Origin: Dryas octopetala
Lineage: Eukaryota; Streptophyta; Magnoliopsida; Rosales; Rosaceae
Direction of reading: 5' to 3'
Assembly (NCBI GenBank): GCA_963921425.1
Contig: OY992835.1
Span: forward strand, 4,650,001 to 4,714,000
Length of the DNA stretch: 64,000 bases
Made by a program: the position numbers and the translations under genes
Part shown: positions 1-12,112 of the stretch, one piece after another
Position numbering within the stretch: position 1 is the stretch's first letter
Layout of the letters: every line of letters starts with the position of its first letter
Notes under the pieces: model-generated
Database searches by the model: none
What the model was told of the DNA's origin: nothing
What the model saw: the letters and a program-made list of their open reading frames with translations, nothing else

Positions 1-1588
1 AACTAATAAAGGCAAGCGTATCGCCTTAAGATGTGCCAAAGAGCCTGAAGTCTTTCTGCTAAGAGCATCCGCCACCACATTAGCTTTTCCAGGGTGATAC
101 TCTATAGTGCAATCGTAATCCTTGATCAACTCTAGCCACCTTCTCTGTCTCAAGTTCAATTATTTCTGAGTGAACAAGTACTTGAGGCTCTTATGATCAG
201 TGAAGATCTGACAAGTCACTCCATATAAATAATGCCTCCAAATCTTAAGAGCAAACACGACTGCAGCAAGTTCTAGGTCGTGGGTCGGATAGTTCAACTC
301 ATGCTTTTTGAGTTGTCTAGATGCGTAAGCAACAACCTTACCATGCTGCATCAACACACAACCCAGGCCTTGGCGTGAAGCATCACTGTAAATCACAAAT
401 CCACTGCTGCCATCAGGAAGTGTCAAAACAGGAGCAGACGTCAGTCGGTTCTTAAGCTCTTGGAAACTCTGCTCACACTCATCAGTCCACACATACTTCA
501 CTCCTTTCCTGGTCAACCGTGTAAGGGGGGCTGCTATCTTGGAAAACCCTTCTACAAAACGACGGTAATAACCCGCCAAGCCAAGGAAACTCCTCACCTC
601 AGTTACACTAGTCGGTCGCTCCCAATTCATGACTGCCTCAATTTTCTGTGGGTCGACAAAAACACCCTCAGCTGAAATCACATGTCCCAGGAATCCTACT
701 CTATCCAACCAAAATTGGCACTTGCTGAACTTGGCATACAACTGATGCTCTCTCAAAGTCTGCAAAACCATACTCAAGTGCTCCTCATGATCTCTGTCGC
801 TACGAGAATACACCAATATGTCATCAATAAAAACAATGACGAATCAATCTAGGTAAGAACGGAAAACCCGATTCATGAGGTCCATGAAGGCTGCTGGAGC
901 ATTAGTAAGCCCAAATGGCATGACTAAGAACTCATAATGTCCATATCGAGTTCGAAAGGCAGTCTTGGGTACGTCTGTCTCTCTAATTCGTAATTGATGA
1001 TAGCCCGATCTCAAATCAATCTTAGAGAATACTCTAGCGCCCTGCAGCTGATCAAACAAGTCATCAATACGAGGTAAGGGGTATCGATTCCGCACCGTGA
1101 CTTTATTAAGTTGTCTGTAATCGATGCACAACCTCATAGTTCCATCCTTCTTCTTTACAAACAACACAGGTGCGCCCCAAGGAGAAACACTAGGTCGAAT
1201 AAACCCCTTCTCGATTAATTCCTGTAATTGAGTTTTCAACTCTTTCAACTCGGCTGGAGCCATTCTGTATGGTGCCAAAGAAATAGGTGTCGTGCCAGGA
1301 ATCAAATCAATAGCAAAGTCGATTTCTCTCTCCGGAGGTAAACCTGGAAGGTCGTCTGGAAATACGTTCGGAAAGTCTTGTACCACCGGTATGTCCTCCA
1401 GTCTCACCTCACTAGCTCGACTATCAATGATGTGGGCTAAGTACCCCGTACAACCCTTTCGTAACAGACGTCTAGCAGTTAGAGCCGAAATCATACAAGA
1501 TGGAAGGATTCGACGCTCTCCATGAAAAACAATCTCCGGTCGCCCTGGGGGTCTGAATGTCACTATCTTCCGAAAACAATCAACAGAG
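1..1588 (-). pseudogene. Chromovirus pol remnant: reverse transcriptase and RNase H, incomplete
   Basis: This is the pol part of the chromovirus, continuous with the gag-protease part but separated from it by the inserted LTR. The reading frame runs from 1588 to the window edge. An N-terminal linker is followed by RT (motifs around [26 protein letters not shown] near 950-1130 and FIDDILVYS near 800-830), then RNase H (SDASRQGLG near 390; TDHKSLKYL near 180-200). Two stops interrupt one and the same frame: TGA at 844-846, just before the FIDD active-site segment, and TAA at 160-162, after RNase H. After the second stop the frame stays open to the edge and still reads like the tether to integrase (ALSRK near 35-50). 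No frameshift is needed, so it decayed by point mutations plus one insertion. Catalytic aspartates are still present. Confidence 0.9.
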
Positions 1589-4113
1589 TGTTGTATGTTT
1601 TCCTAGAGCAAATTAAATAACCTTTTCTGAGCTCTAGGTTAACTCGCAAGTGCACGAATCGCAGAGTAGCAAAGCTTACAAATACGAGGTCGATCCCACA
1701 GGGAATTGTACTAGTGTTATGATCACTAACTTAATTAAATTCGATTAAATCAACTCTAACTCACACACGCAAATGGGGGTTTTGATTGGTTTTAAGGCTA
1801 AACTAAACAAACAGAGAAATAATCAAACTTTAAAATGATAACTGAAAGATTCAGATAAAACAATAATAAAGAAACACTAGGGGTCAGACTCCACCACTAG
1901 CATACCATTCACTCTACTATGGATATTAACAATCAATAGATAAACATGTTAACAAAGTTCGTCTACTAAAAGGTTTGGCTAGTTACTTTTAGCAATTACT
2001 CCCCTTACTGTGCATAAACTAAGAGCTTCTTGGGCCTTCCTTAGCCAGTTAACTTGCATGTTCCCTAGTTCTAAGCTAAGGCAGCTGTTACCCATGCAAG
2101 AGTCGTTACGATCTGTGAGAGTGACAAACACATAGCGCATGGCTCCAAATTAATGTACTGTATGTCATCTATGATCTCTTTTCTCATGAATATTATCTTC
2201 GGATACCCACTTGTTGCCTATTGAAACTATCATCCTTTCGAGCTTATTTAGTTTCACAACAAATATCTAGATGCATGCAACCTAAGGTGATCAGTCAAAG
2301 ATGCGAAACAAATAGATTCAATTTAAACAGAGATCCAAGATTTGTCAACATGTAAATAATTAAAATATCAATAATCCATAGTGAGAGTAAACAGCATCGC
2401 TAGGGCTTCATCCTAGCCCTAGCCCAATATTCAGTTACACATAATTAAAACCATAAATAAATAAAGCATAATTAAACAATTAAAATAAAAGAAAAGGGTA
2501 GAAGAAATCAAGCCACGAATGGTGGAGTGGAGGTGCGGCTGCAAGGTGACGGCGTGATGGGCTGCTGCTCGGCCTTGGGCTCCACGGCAAGGAGGCTGAG
2601 GTGCTCGGCAAGGTGGCAGCAAGGTGGTGATGCGTGGCTGAATGTTGGTGGCTGTGGCTCGGCTTCCTTCTCCGTCTTCAACTCAGCGCAAAAATAAAGG
2701 AAAAACAAGATAAAGTGGCTGCTAGTGTTCGGCCAGACAAGAGAAGAAAAAGAAAATAAAAAGAAGGGAGAGAGTGTGGGCTGCGGCTAGAGAAGAATAA
2801 AGAAAGAGATGGTGGCTGCTAGGGTTTGCTTCAGAAAAATAAAAGAAAGAGAAGGAGGCTAGCTAGGGTTTCTGAAAATTAAAGAAGAGCAAAGAGAACA
2901 GAACTTCAGAACAGACCCCTTTTCTGATTTTTAGAGATATATTTATAGAGGGAAGTGGGGCTGAGATTTCTCTTTCTCTTCAATGTGGGATAAGTGCATT
3001 CCTTGCACACCAAGGCTTATAATTTTCGGCCAAGCTTGGGCCTTGGGCTGATTTGGGCTCTTTTTGGGCGTAACTCCTCTTTCAGCTCGCGGAACTGCTG
3101 CGCTACCTCCACTAAAATGGCCATATCTTGAGCTAGAAAACTCGGAATCGAAATCCGTAAAATTCCCTGCGAAGCTAACATCCGTATCTTTCCAACCATA
3201 TATGGCATGCTACCTGATTCGTTCTGGAGAATTACAGAATTGCTGTCGAAATTGGTGCTCTATTTTTCAGGGTTTTGACTTCTTTTTCAGCTAGGATTTC
3301 TTGGGCTTTGGCATGTGGGCTGCATGACTTGGGCTTAAGTGACTCACACCAGCCCCCTAGGGTTTTGCGCATGGCTGATAGACTTGGGCTGGCGTATGGA
3401 CTTCCTCTTGGGCTGGCGCATGCATGCATGCATGGCCCCTTCAAATTTCGGCATTGCTTAGGCCCATGGCCCATTTGACTCGTTGACTTTGTCATAGTTG
3501 ACCCTTGACCATTAACTTTGACTTCCCATTTTGCCCCTCATCTCCATTTGAATTTGAATTCATTTCTTCCCTCCATTTATTTCTATGAATGTCCACCACC
3601 TTCTAGAAGCTTCTGGAACCTTGATTTTGTAGAGTTGACTTTGACCAACATTTCCTTGTCCACCTAGGAATCCTTGTTGACTTAGGATTTCTATCTCACT
3701 TGGAATTTCACAATTACCATTTTGCCCCTCATGATTCCTATCTTCATTAGGACTCCATTTCCTACTTGGATTAGGTTTCCTAGTTGAAATAGGATTTCCT
3801 GCTCCAACTAGGATTTCTCATTTCTGGCTTCTGATCATCATGGTTCCTTCTTATTCAAGCTTGATCTTTCCTTGTGAGACTAGGAATCCTAGTTTGACTG
3901 GGATTCGGCATTTCCTGGTTTGACCAGGATTTCTCCACTTTTCCTAGTTTGACTAGGAAACGTCTAAAAATGGCTCTTTCGGCTCCTTTTCTCTTCTTTG
4001 CTCATTTTATCCTATAAAAACAAAAACAAACTAACAACACACAAAATATCGAGTTCTTGCACTCTGAGTTAGGGAGTTAGTATCATAAAATAGTGTAAAA
4101 TGAGCACTCAACA
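1589..4113 (-). mobile_element. Solo LTR, family A (Athila type), inserted between protease and RT of the chromovirus
   Basis: In plus reading it starts TGTTGTATGTTTTCC and ends GAGCACTCAACA, the same ends as the LTRs of the complete Athila element at 35464-47874. It is flanked by a perfect 5-bp duplication CAGAG (1584-1588 and 4114-4118). There is no internal region, so this is a solo LTR left by recombination between the two LTRs of a former full insertion. It contains the family's palindrome array (about 3640-3960), the conserved U3 block (about 3010-3290) and the R/U5 blocks (1640-2300). The last codons of the upstream gag ORF (4031-4113) are read-through into this LTR, not real gag. Confidence 0.93.
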
Positions 4114-5680
4114 CAGAGGCGTGGTGAGTAGCAAGCCAATCCATACCCAAAATAAGGTCGACGTCAAAAATATCCAAGGGAATCAAATCTGTCTTCAGTT
4201 CATGATCGTCAATTAAGATGGGGCAACCCCTAAAAACTTCACAAGCTAAGAGTGAAACCCCGGTTGGTGTAGCTATAACTAACTCAGATTCCAACGGGGT
4301 CGGCATCCTATCGGCAGATAAAGCAAGTCTACGTGCAACAAAAGAGTGTGTGGCACCAGGGTCCATCAATATATGTACATTTCGTCCAAAAATAGAAATC
4401 GTACCCATAATGACGTCCGGTGAAGCCAAAGCGTCCTGCTGTGTCATGGCGAAAACTCTGCCCTGGGATCTGGGGCGGCCTGGCTGACTCCTCTGCTGTC
4501 CTCCGCCTCTGCCAGCATGACTAGACTGAGCACCACTACTAGAAGTGGCACCCCCAGTCTGAACGGCCCCCTGACTCTGACTCTGTGCCCCAAAAGTCTG
4601 TCCCTGATGAATGGCGGGCCCTGAAGCTCTCCCATCGTCCTGTCGCGACCTCGGACAATCCCTTCGAATATGGCCCATCTGTCCGCACTGATAACAACCA
4701 GCACTACCCCTCTGACAAGGCCCACTATGAAATCTACCACAACTACGGCATGGGGTATGTGAACTCCCACTAGTCTGATTCTGATGTCTGCCCAAAAATT
4801 CCTTGTTTTGTGCTAAACTACCCCCTGAAGGATGACTCGAGCTCTGACTGTACCCAGATCCTCCACTGCCCCCAGAACTCTGTCTGTCACCTCTGAATCC
4901 TCCACTCCCAGAAAAACCAGAGCTAAAACTACCTCTCTTGGATGGTCCCTGACTAGGGCCACCCACAAAAGTACTCTGGTGAGGGCGACGTCTCGCCTCA
5001 CTCCTATTCCGCTCCGCTAAAGATCTCTCCACCCTCATGGCAGCATCCCGCAATGAACTAAAGGTGGAGTGGTTAGCTGCAGTAACCACTGTGCGAATAG
5101 AGTCTCTCAGACCCTCCTCAAATCTCGAGCATCGGTCTGCCTCGTCTGCCACCAGTGCTGGGCAAAACCTAGAAAGTTCAGTAAACTTTCTCTCATACTC
5201 TGCTACTGACATAGACCCCTGTCTAAGTCTCAAGAACTCAGCCCTCTTCTCATCACAATAAACTCGGGGATAATACTTCTCATAGAAGACTCTCCTAAAT
5301 CTATCCCAAGTGATGTCAGCTGCCGTGAGTCCCAAGCGCTCGGAGTCCCACCAGTGATAAGCGTCACCCACTAGCAGGAAGGTAGCCAAGACTAACTTTC
5401 GGTCATCAGGGCATCCCATAACCTCGAAGATCCTCTCGAGTTGTATCATCCACTCGTTAGCCACACTGGGATCCGAAGTACCCGAAAAATTTGAGGCCTC
5501 GAGCTTACGGGCACGCTCAATGCTGTACTCTCCCTCAGGAAACGCCCTAGTACGAACAGCAGTAGTCACTGCCTCGGCTAGCCTATCAATAGACTGCTCG
5601 AAACCATGTGTCGTCTCATCGACACCTTCTGCTACCCTATGGTGGGTCCCCGGTGGTCGGCCACGTCGTCAAGGAGGCAA
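4114..5680 (-). pseudogene. Chromovirus gag-protease (CCHC nucleocapsid, aspartic protease), start codon lost
   Basis: An open frame of 512 codons runs 5569 to 4031, but upstream homology in the same frame reaches 5680, where the expected Met-Pro-Pro-Arg start reads TTG at 5678-5680, followed by a TGA at 5669-5671. Both can be single substitutions from the usual start. Residues from the first Met of the open frame: capsid-like gag core about 25-185; Gly/Ser-rich linker 200-250; CCHC zinc knuckle C292-C295-H300-C305; protease with Asp403-Pro-Gly-Ala and an ILGMDWL segment at 473-479. Everything after about residue 486 is LTR read-through. The particle protein packages RNA and the protease would mature the polyprotein; neither can be made normally here because the frame is cut off from pol. 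Confidence 0.88.
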
Positions 5681-5759
5681 AATACCTATAAGAAAAAAAA
5701 ACTCTTATCAATAATGCGGATGCACATTCAGTGCAGAATTGAGGAATCTAAAACCTAAT

Positions 5760-5771
5760 GCTCTGATACCA
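5760..5771 (-). other. Primer-binding site, initiator tRNA-Met
   Basis: The minus strand reads TGGTATCAGAGC, complementary to the 3' end of plant initiator tRNA-Met, three bases inside the LTR end. This is the usual PBS of plant chromoviruses and fixes the LTR boundary and the element's orientation. A leader of about 80 bp separates it from the ancestral gag start. Confidence 0.93.
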
Positions 5772-6467
5772 AGTTGACAGGACCGCCCCCGGATTTCCAC
5801 CCTGAAACCCGGAAGGATCCTGCGGGATCCAAATTCAAGGAAAATCCTACCGAAAATTCGGCAGAACCTCCCCTGAAAATGGACTAACCCAGAAATTTCA
5901 AACCTGTTAAAAAACACTTCTAAACAGCAACCACCTCTACCACAACCAAAATAGGGTCTCAGACCCAAAAATTTCACAGAAATCCAACTTAGAATTATAG
6001 AATGGTTATCAGAGCTCCTATTCTATTACAAGGAAATTTTTACAAGAATAAAATGTCGCCTACAGGGTCTGACTAGGAAGATGGACGCGAATGCCTCAAC
6101 GTGATTGGCTCGACCTCCACCAAAGCTACTACCTGGGGGGACAATTTAAGACAAAACAAAACAAACCGTGAGACAAACTCAGTGAGTGGACAGTTTAATG
6201 AAAACGAAAATAAAAGCAAACTTCTTGTTTCAGAAAATCCTTCAAAACCACATTTAGCACTAAGACCTCACGTCACTCTCTGAAATCCCCCAGTTTTAAA
6301 ACGCTTTCAGAAACTCGCTCAAAATTTGTTTTCATAACCAAATAGAAAATAAACTATTTATCAGATAGAATTCAAATATTTAAAGTTCTGAATAGTTTTA
6401 TAATTTTTAAAATAAATTATCACCATAAAACCGTATAATACATATACAACACACCAAGCCAATTACC

Positions 6468-6553
6468 CGGAGAATCTGTCATACATGCGCAGAGCCGAGA
6501 ATCTGTCATACGCATGCAAAGCCTAAAAGTCCGTTGTACGTGCACGCAGAGCC
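6468..6553. repeat. Short imperfect tandem repeat in the chromovirus LTR (about 28 bp, three units)
   Basis: Units share the pattern GAGAATCTGTCATACATGCG followed by CAGAGCC. The second unit has CGCATGCAAAGCC and the third is the most diverged (GTCCGTTGTACGTGCACGCAGAGCC). Chromovirus LTRs often carry such subrepeats; no function is visible. Confidence 0.6.
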
Positions 6554-8410
6554 AACCCCCAAAGGGTCAAGCATCACGACACACGGCCCAAAGCCTATGT
6601 GTGTGCCGCAATGGGTCCCAAAGACCTATCTAATCTGATAACCTGGAAGGGTACTGAAGTGGGTGCTTGAAAATCAATAACTCATAAACACATAATCCAA
6701 ATCTCAAATCCTTTCATTTTTCTTCCAAAACTCTTCTTAACCAAAACCAAACTCATCAAAATACATTTCCTTAAATTGTAATATCCCATAACAAATATAA
6801 ATAAACATTGAGACGAAGAATACGAAATAAAAATGATCTTTCCATAACCAAGTTGAAATTAAATACGCCATTCCAAATCATAGTACGTACTTTTAATATA
6901 AATTTATATATGAAAGCACGCTAAAATATTTCTTGATTGTGAAATTTATGAAATCCAAGATAAGTGTATTTAGTTAATATAAATGCTTATTTGATAGACA
7001 TTTAAAATTTAAAACTCAAAATGAATTCAAGTTAAGCCAAAGAAATTGAAACCACAAGAAACATAAATTATTAAAATTTCAAAGTCCACTCACAGTGAGA
7101 AAATCTAACTCCGATCCTCCGCCGGATCGTCACGAACCCCAGTCGTCTCACCTAAAGAATAAACCATAATTTCAATTAGTCTTGACTCGATAATAATTAA
7201 AGTGTGTACAAGAAATATTGAACCTAATTGTCACGCCCATTTATCAATTAACCCGAGGATTTATTTACTTAATGCACAATAACCCCGTAAGCACTACTTC
7301 CTTCTTCGAATCTCCTTGGCTCAATCCACCCTCAACCACAACACCAAAACACATCATAAACTAAAGAAAATCAGCGGAAGGTCTTACCTTGATCGGAAAA
7401 TTCTTCCTAAGATGAATTTTGTATCGGCAAGGTCACAAATTTATGTCCAATACTTCTCGGCTTCTCCAACAACTCCGGACCTAGCCAAAACAACAACCTA
7501 CTTAGAAATCTCTCTTGGAGCAAATCCTAATTTCACGTTATGACAGCGGTGAGCAAGACTACCACTAGTGCCGCCCAAGGTGGCCATTTTCAAAGCCAAA
7601 ATAGCCAAATAAGAATGATTCCAACAAGGCCCAATCAATTTCTCAGTCCTAGGCATAAATTGAAATTTCTAGAAATCAAATTGTCCCAAAATAACGACAA
7701 TATTTCGCTCCCAATCGAAGATCCAACTTAAAACCCGAAATGGCCCTAAAACTCCAATTTTAATTCTCTACAATTACTCAAAATAAAACATCCACTCAAT
7801 TTCTGCATCCTAAACATTAATTGAACTTCCTAATATTGCAAATTTGTCCCACAAAACCACAAGAACAGTTCTCTAATCTGAAAGCCCAAGAAATTTCTGA
7901 AATGGTCCCAAACCCCCATATTCAATCTTCAGAAATTTCTCAAAATTACACATCCAAAGCACAAGAGAGTGAAACCCATCATGAAGGGAAGAAAACCCAC
8001 CTATTTTCGAAGTGGATAGCGCTGAAGTTTGGCCGGAATCCCGCGAGACAGAGGGTGGCAGCTGGGTTTGTTTCTGAGTTGTTATTGTGCGCGCGGAGGG
8101 GCTGGATTTGCTAGAGGACTTTGGTGGGAGTCGGCGCCGGTGAGAGGGGGCCACGCCGGTGGCTTGGGTCGATGACAAAGTGGCCAGAGATGGGCTGGCC
8201 TGGTAGAGTTGGTCACGCGCAGGGAGTGTTGCGAGCTGGTGTGTTTTCGCGTGCAAGAAGGGTGGCTGGAAGGAGTCGATCGGCCTATGAAGGTGTTCAG
8301 CGACGAGGGAGGCTTGCCGGTGGTCAGTTGTGGTGGCTGCGGTCGGTGGTGGTGGTTGCGGCACCTGGTGGTTTCGGGCAGGGGGGGCTGCGGGAGAGAA
8401 AGAGGAAATG

Positions 8411-8420
<10 letters not shown>

Positions 8421-8478
<58 letters not shown>
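8421..8478. repeat. (GA)n microsatellite, about 29 units
   Basis: An uninterrupted GA run lies near the sense start of the chromovirus LTR. It produces long Ser-Leu and Arg-Glu ORF artefacts on both strands. GA tracts can act as plant GAGA-type promoter elements, but nothing here shows that. Confidence 0.95.
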
Positions 8479-8484
<6 letters not shown>

Positions 8485-8764
8485 TGGCTGATTTAAATGG
8501 TGGTATTTGGGCTTTGAAATTACCCAATTGCCCCTTTCTAGAAAATTCTCCACCTTTCCTACTAAAATTCTCAAATTGAACACCGTTTTTTGTCTATGCG
8601 TTTGGAAACTCGAGTTCTAAATAATCCGTCTCGAACTTAAAGGTTACAAATTTGAATTAAAACACCCCTCTAAATGCTAGAATTCCCTTCCAAAAATTTT
8701 AATAATGCCCGCCCAAAAGATAAATTTTTATTAAAGAAATAAGACTTGGGTTCGGGTCGTTACA

Positions 8765-9176
8765 GAGGGGCTGCGGCAAGACAAGGAAGAGAAGGCACCT
8801 TGCACAAGCAATTGGCTCACGGCTATGGTGAGCTAGGGCTTGCGGCTTAGGGATGCTCTTCCTTGCAGCCACGCCACTCCTATCTCTCTCTCAACCTTCG
8901 GCTAGCCCTCACAAGAACAAAACTCAAAACTGAAATTAAAATCCTAAAACAGAAAAATAAAACTAGAGACAAGGAGGTTTCGGCTAGTGTAAAAAGTGAG
9001 AAGTGAGGTCCCTAGGGTACTGAATTAAGGGGATATATATAGAGGTGCAATCCTTGAGAGGCAAGGAAGAAGTGACATGCGGCTGCTAGGGTTTCTTCTC
9101 CTTGTAGCTTGCGGCATCAGCTAGGGTTTCTAGCTATGGGCTTGCGGCAAGGGCTTGTCCTCTTGGGCTTAAGAGG
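8765..9176 (-). repeat. Family B LTR fragment, promoter/R part
   Basis: It matches the middle of the family B LTR at about 20950-21350 in the same orientation (GGGGCTGCGGCAAGACA near its start). It is cut on the left by the chromovirus LTR, so it was probably that element's landing site, and on the right by the start of the plus-strand LTR at 9177. The rest of this LTR is not adjacent. Confidence 0.75.
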
Positions 9177-10355
9177 TGATGAGTGTGCATTTTGCATCAC
9201 TTTATGATACTAATTCCTTAACCTAGAGTGTTAGAACTCGATATTTTGTGTTTCTTGTCTTGTTTTTGTGTTTTCAGGTCAAATGAAGCAGAAATGAGAA
9301 AAAGAAGCAAATGGAGCCATTTTAGGGCATTTCCTGGTCAAACCAGGAAAACGAGTGAAATCCTGGTCAAACCAGGAAAAGTGCAGAAATCCTAGTCGAA
9401 TGAGGATTCCTAGTCACACTAGGAAACATCAAGTTCAGAACCATCATTGCAGAGCCAGAAATGTGAAATCCTGATTCGAACAGGAAATCCTGGTTGAATT
9501 AGGAAACCTAACCCAACTAGGGAAAGGAGTCCTAATGACACTAGGAGACCCCAGGGGCAATATGGTCATTACGAGAAGTCGGAATGGATAAGGAATCTTT
9601 CATTTTCAAGGAATCCTAGTTGCACCAGGAAATGATGGTCAAAGTCAAGGTTCCAGAAGCTTCCAGAAGGTGGTGGACATCCATGGAAATGAATGGAGGG
9701 AAGAAATGAATTTGAATTCAAATGGAAATAAGGGGCAAAATGGGAAGTCAAAAGTGGAGGGCCCATGGGCCCTAGGGATGCCGAACCAAGATGGGCCATG
9801 CATGCACATGCATGGGCCCAAACCCTAGCAGCCCAAAGATTATGCGCAAGGGTAACAGCTGCCTTAGCTTAGAACTAGGGAACATACAAGTTAACTGGCT
9901 AAGGAAGGCCCAAGAAGCTCTTAGTTTATGCACAGTAAGGGGAGTAATTGCTAAAAGTGACTAGCCAAACCTTTTAGTAGACGAACTTTGTTGACATGTT
10001 TATATATTGATTGTTAATATCCATAGTAGAGTGAATGGTATGCTAGTGGTGGATTCTGACCCCTAGTGTTTCTTTATTATTGTTTTATCCAAATTCATTC
10101 AGTTGTTATTTTAAAGTTTTGTCATTTATCTGTTAGTTTTTCTAGTTTCAAAAACCAATAAAACCCCCCATTTGCGTGTGTGAGTTAGAGTTGATTTAAT
10201 CGAATTTAATTAAGTTAGTGATCATAACACTAGTACAATTCCCTGTGGGATCGACCTCGTATTTGTAAGCTTTGCTACTCCGCGATTCGTGCACTTGCGA
10301 GTTAACCTAGAGCTCAGAAAAGGGTATTTAATTTGCTCTAGGAAAACATACAACA
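9177..10355 (+). repeat. Chimeric LTR: family B start joined to family A end
   Basis: The first 660 bp begin TGATGAGTGTGCATTTTGC and carry the B-type palindrome array and CATGCATG motifs. From about 9850 (GGGTAACAGCTGCC) the sequence is family A U5 and ends ACATACAACA, the A terminus. Promoter and R regions are missing, so total length is half normal. Flanks (AGAGG and TGTCC) are not a TSD, so a deletion or ectopic LTR-LTR recombination, not clean integration, made this form. Confidence 0.75.
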
Positions 10356-12108
10356 TGTCCTCACCCTAAATTGATTAAATTCTAGATGCGATAATCCTAG
10401 GTGATCAATCAAGGATTAGAAACAACTAGAGAACAATGATAACAATGAAATCAAAATCATCAATCCATGGAATTAAATAAATAAGCAGCAATTACATAAC
10501 TAAACCATTGAATATTCGGCCTAGGGCTGAATCCTAGGCCCTAGAAAACGTGATTAGTTCATGCTAGAAAACAAGAACAGCCACGAAATCATGTTTTTCA
10601 TCTAACAATTACAAGAAAAGAAAAGAAGAAGAGAAAACACCCCAAGGAGAGCTCACGCCTCCAGCAGCCCCTCTCCCTCTATTTTCTGATTTTTTTCCAA
10701 GTGTGTGAACCTCCAAAATGAGAGAAAGAGATGAATATATAAGGGTGTGCGGCAGCTAGGGTTTCAAGGCTAGGAAAATGTGGCTGCTAGGGTTTTGGGA
10801 AAGAAGGATGTGCGGCAGCTAGGGTTTTGGGCTTAAGTTGTATGCGCAAGGCCCTAGGGCTTCCCTCTCTTGCGCAAGGTGTAGCTGGCCCTTATGGGCT
10901 TCCATGTAGCTGATCTCCTCCCCTTAATGAGCCTCCAATAAATCAGGAATTAAAATGAAATAACTAGGGTAATATCAAATCTGATTTTTTAGAGCCCAAT
11001 TAGGAAAGGAGAGCCTTGCAAGGTGCGGCCAGCCCTTCTCTCTTAGCACACACGCCACTTCCTATGTGGTTTGGGCTGGGCTTCCATTTCTTCATGCTCT
11101 TGGACCCTCTCTTGATCTTGGGCTTCCCTTTAAACAGCAAATATTCATTTAAGCTCAAAATGGGCTGATTTGCATCCATTTAATTCCTATGGGTTTTCCA
11201 CCTACAAAAGAGAAAAACACAAATAAATAACATAAAATATAGGGACTAAGTACTAAATACATGAAGATAGAGGTCCTAAAATGCAAACATTTAAGGACCC
11301 AACAGCCATTCACTTCCTATTCCTTATCAATGTGGGATTGATGTAACTTGACCTAATGGACCAAGGCCTCATTCACTTAAGCCCATATGCATAAACAAAC
11401 AGCCCCTTGCGCAAACACCTAGGCCTTAGCCTTCAGCCCATGCATCAATTACATGGCCCTTCACTTAAGCCCATACGCCAGCCCCTAGGGTTCACTTAAG
11501 CCCATGCCGCACCCTCCTTAGGGTTTCACGCCTGGCCCAAGTCCAATCCCTTGGCTATTATACATCTTATCCATTTGTGCTTTGGCCCAATGTCTTCCAT
11601 AAGCTTCTAGAACCTTTGACTTGTTGACTTTGACTTTTGACCACTTCTCCTTGTCCTCCTAGGAATCCTTGTTGACTTAGGATTTCTATCTCACTTGGAA
11701 TTTCACAATTACCATTTTGCCCCTCATGACTCCTATCTTCATTAGGACTCCATTTGCTACTTGGATTAGGTTTCCTAGTTGAAACAGAATTTCCTGCTCC
11801 AACTAGGATTTGTCATTTCTGGCTTTGGATCGTCATGATTCCTTCTTATTCAAGCTTGATCTTTCCTTGTGAGACTAGGAATCCTAGTTTGACTGAGATT
11901 CAGCATTTCCTGGTGTGACCAAGATTTCTCTACTTTTCCTAGTTTGACTAGGAAACGTCTAAATATGGCTATTTCGGCTCATTTTCTCTTCTTTGCTCAT
12001 TTTATCCTATAAGAACAAAAACAAACTAACAACACACAAAATATCGAGTTCTTACACTCTGAGTTAGGGAGTTAGTATCACAAAGTAGTGTAAAATGAGC
12101 ACTCAACA
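10356..12108 (-). repeat. Truncated, diverged LTR related to family A
   Basis: The right part ends GTAAAATGAGCACTCAACA like family A and has the palindrome array at about 11660-11965. The left part (10356-10900) resembles A only loosely: it has CCTAGGTGATCAATCAAGG where A has CTAAGGTGATCAGTCAAAG. The terminal 300-400 bp expected on the left are missing. A stretch at about 10930-11310, ending AAGGACCCAACA, matches nothing else in the window and may belong to another LTR. No coding sequence is visible. Confidence 0.6.
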
Positions 12109-12112
12109 TGCA

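Larger units (their letters stand above)
1..8764 (-). mobile_element. Tekay/Del-type chromovirus (Ty3-gypsy), 5' half, defective, cut by window start
   Basis: Read on the minus strand the order is 5' LTR (8764-5775), initiator-Met PBS (5771-5760), gag with CCHC knuckle, protease, then RT and RNase H running off the window edge. Integrase, any chromodomain and the 3' LTR are not visible, so the Tekay/Del assignment rests on the 3-kb LTR starting TGTAACGACCCGAA, the Met PBS and the pol sequence style. The element sits in a family B LTR fragment (8765-9176) and is itself split by a family A solo LTR (1589-4113). Lost gag start codon and at least three in-frame stops make it non-functional. Confidence 0.85.
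5775..8764 (-). repeat. 5' LTR of the Tekay/Del chromovirus, 2990 bp
   Basis: In the element's sense it begins TGTAACGACCCGAACCC (at 8764) and ends in CCTGTCA (at 5775), next to the PBS. A length near 3 kb suits the Tekay/Del lineage. It holds a three-unit short repeat (6468-6553) and a GA microsatellite (8421-8478). ORFs called across 7873-8583 and 8121-8579 are low-complexity translation of this LTR and are not annotated as genes. The partner LTR is outside the window, so its TSD cannot be checked. Confidence 0.88.

Noticed and set aside
4031-4113. C-terminal 27 residues of the chromovirus gag ORF
   Set aside because: They are read-through into the inserted solo LTR; the same residues appear at the end of an unrelated frame at 47792-48001.
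7873-8583. Long frames on both strands rich in Ser-Leu or Arg-Glu
   Set aside because: They are translations of the (GA)n microsatellite and surrounding chromovirus LTR.
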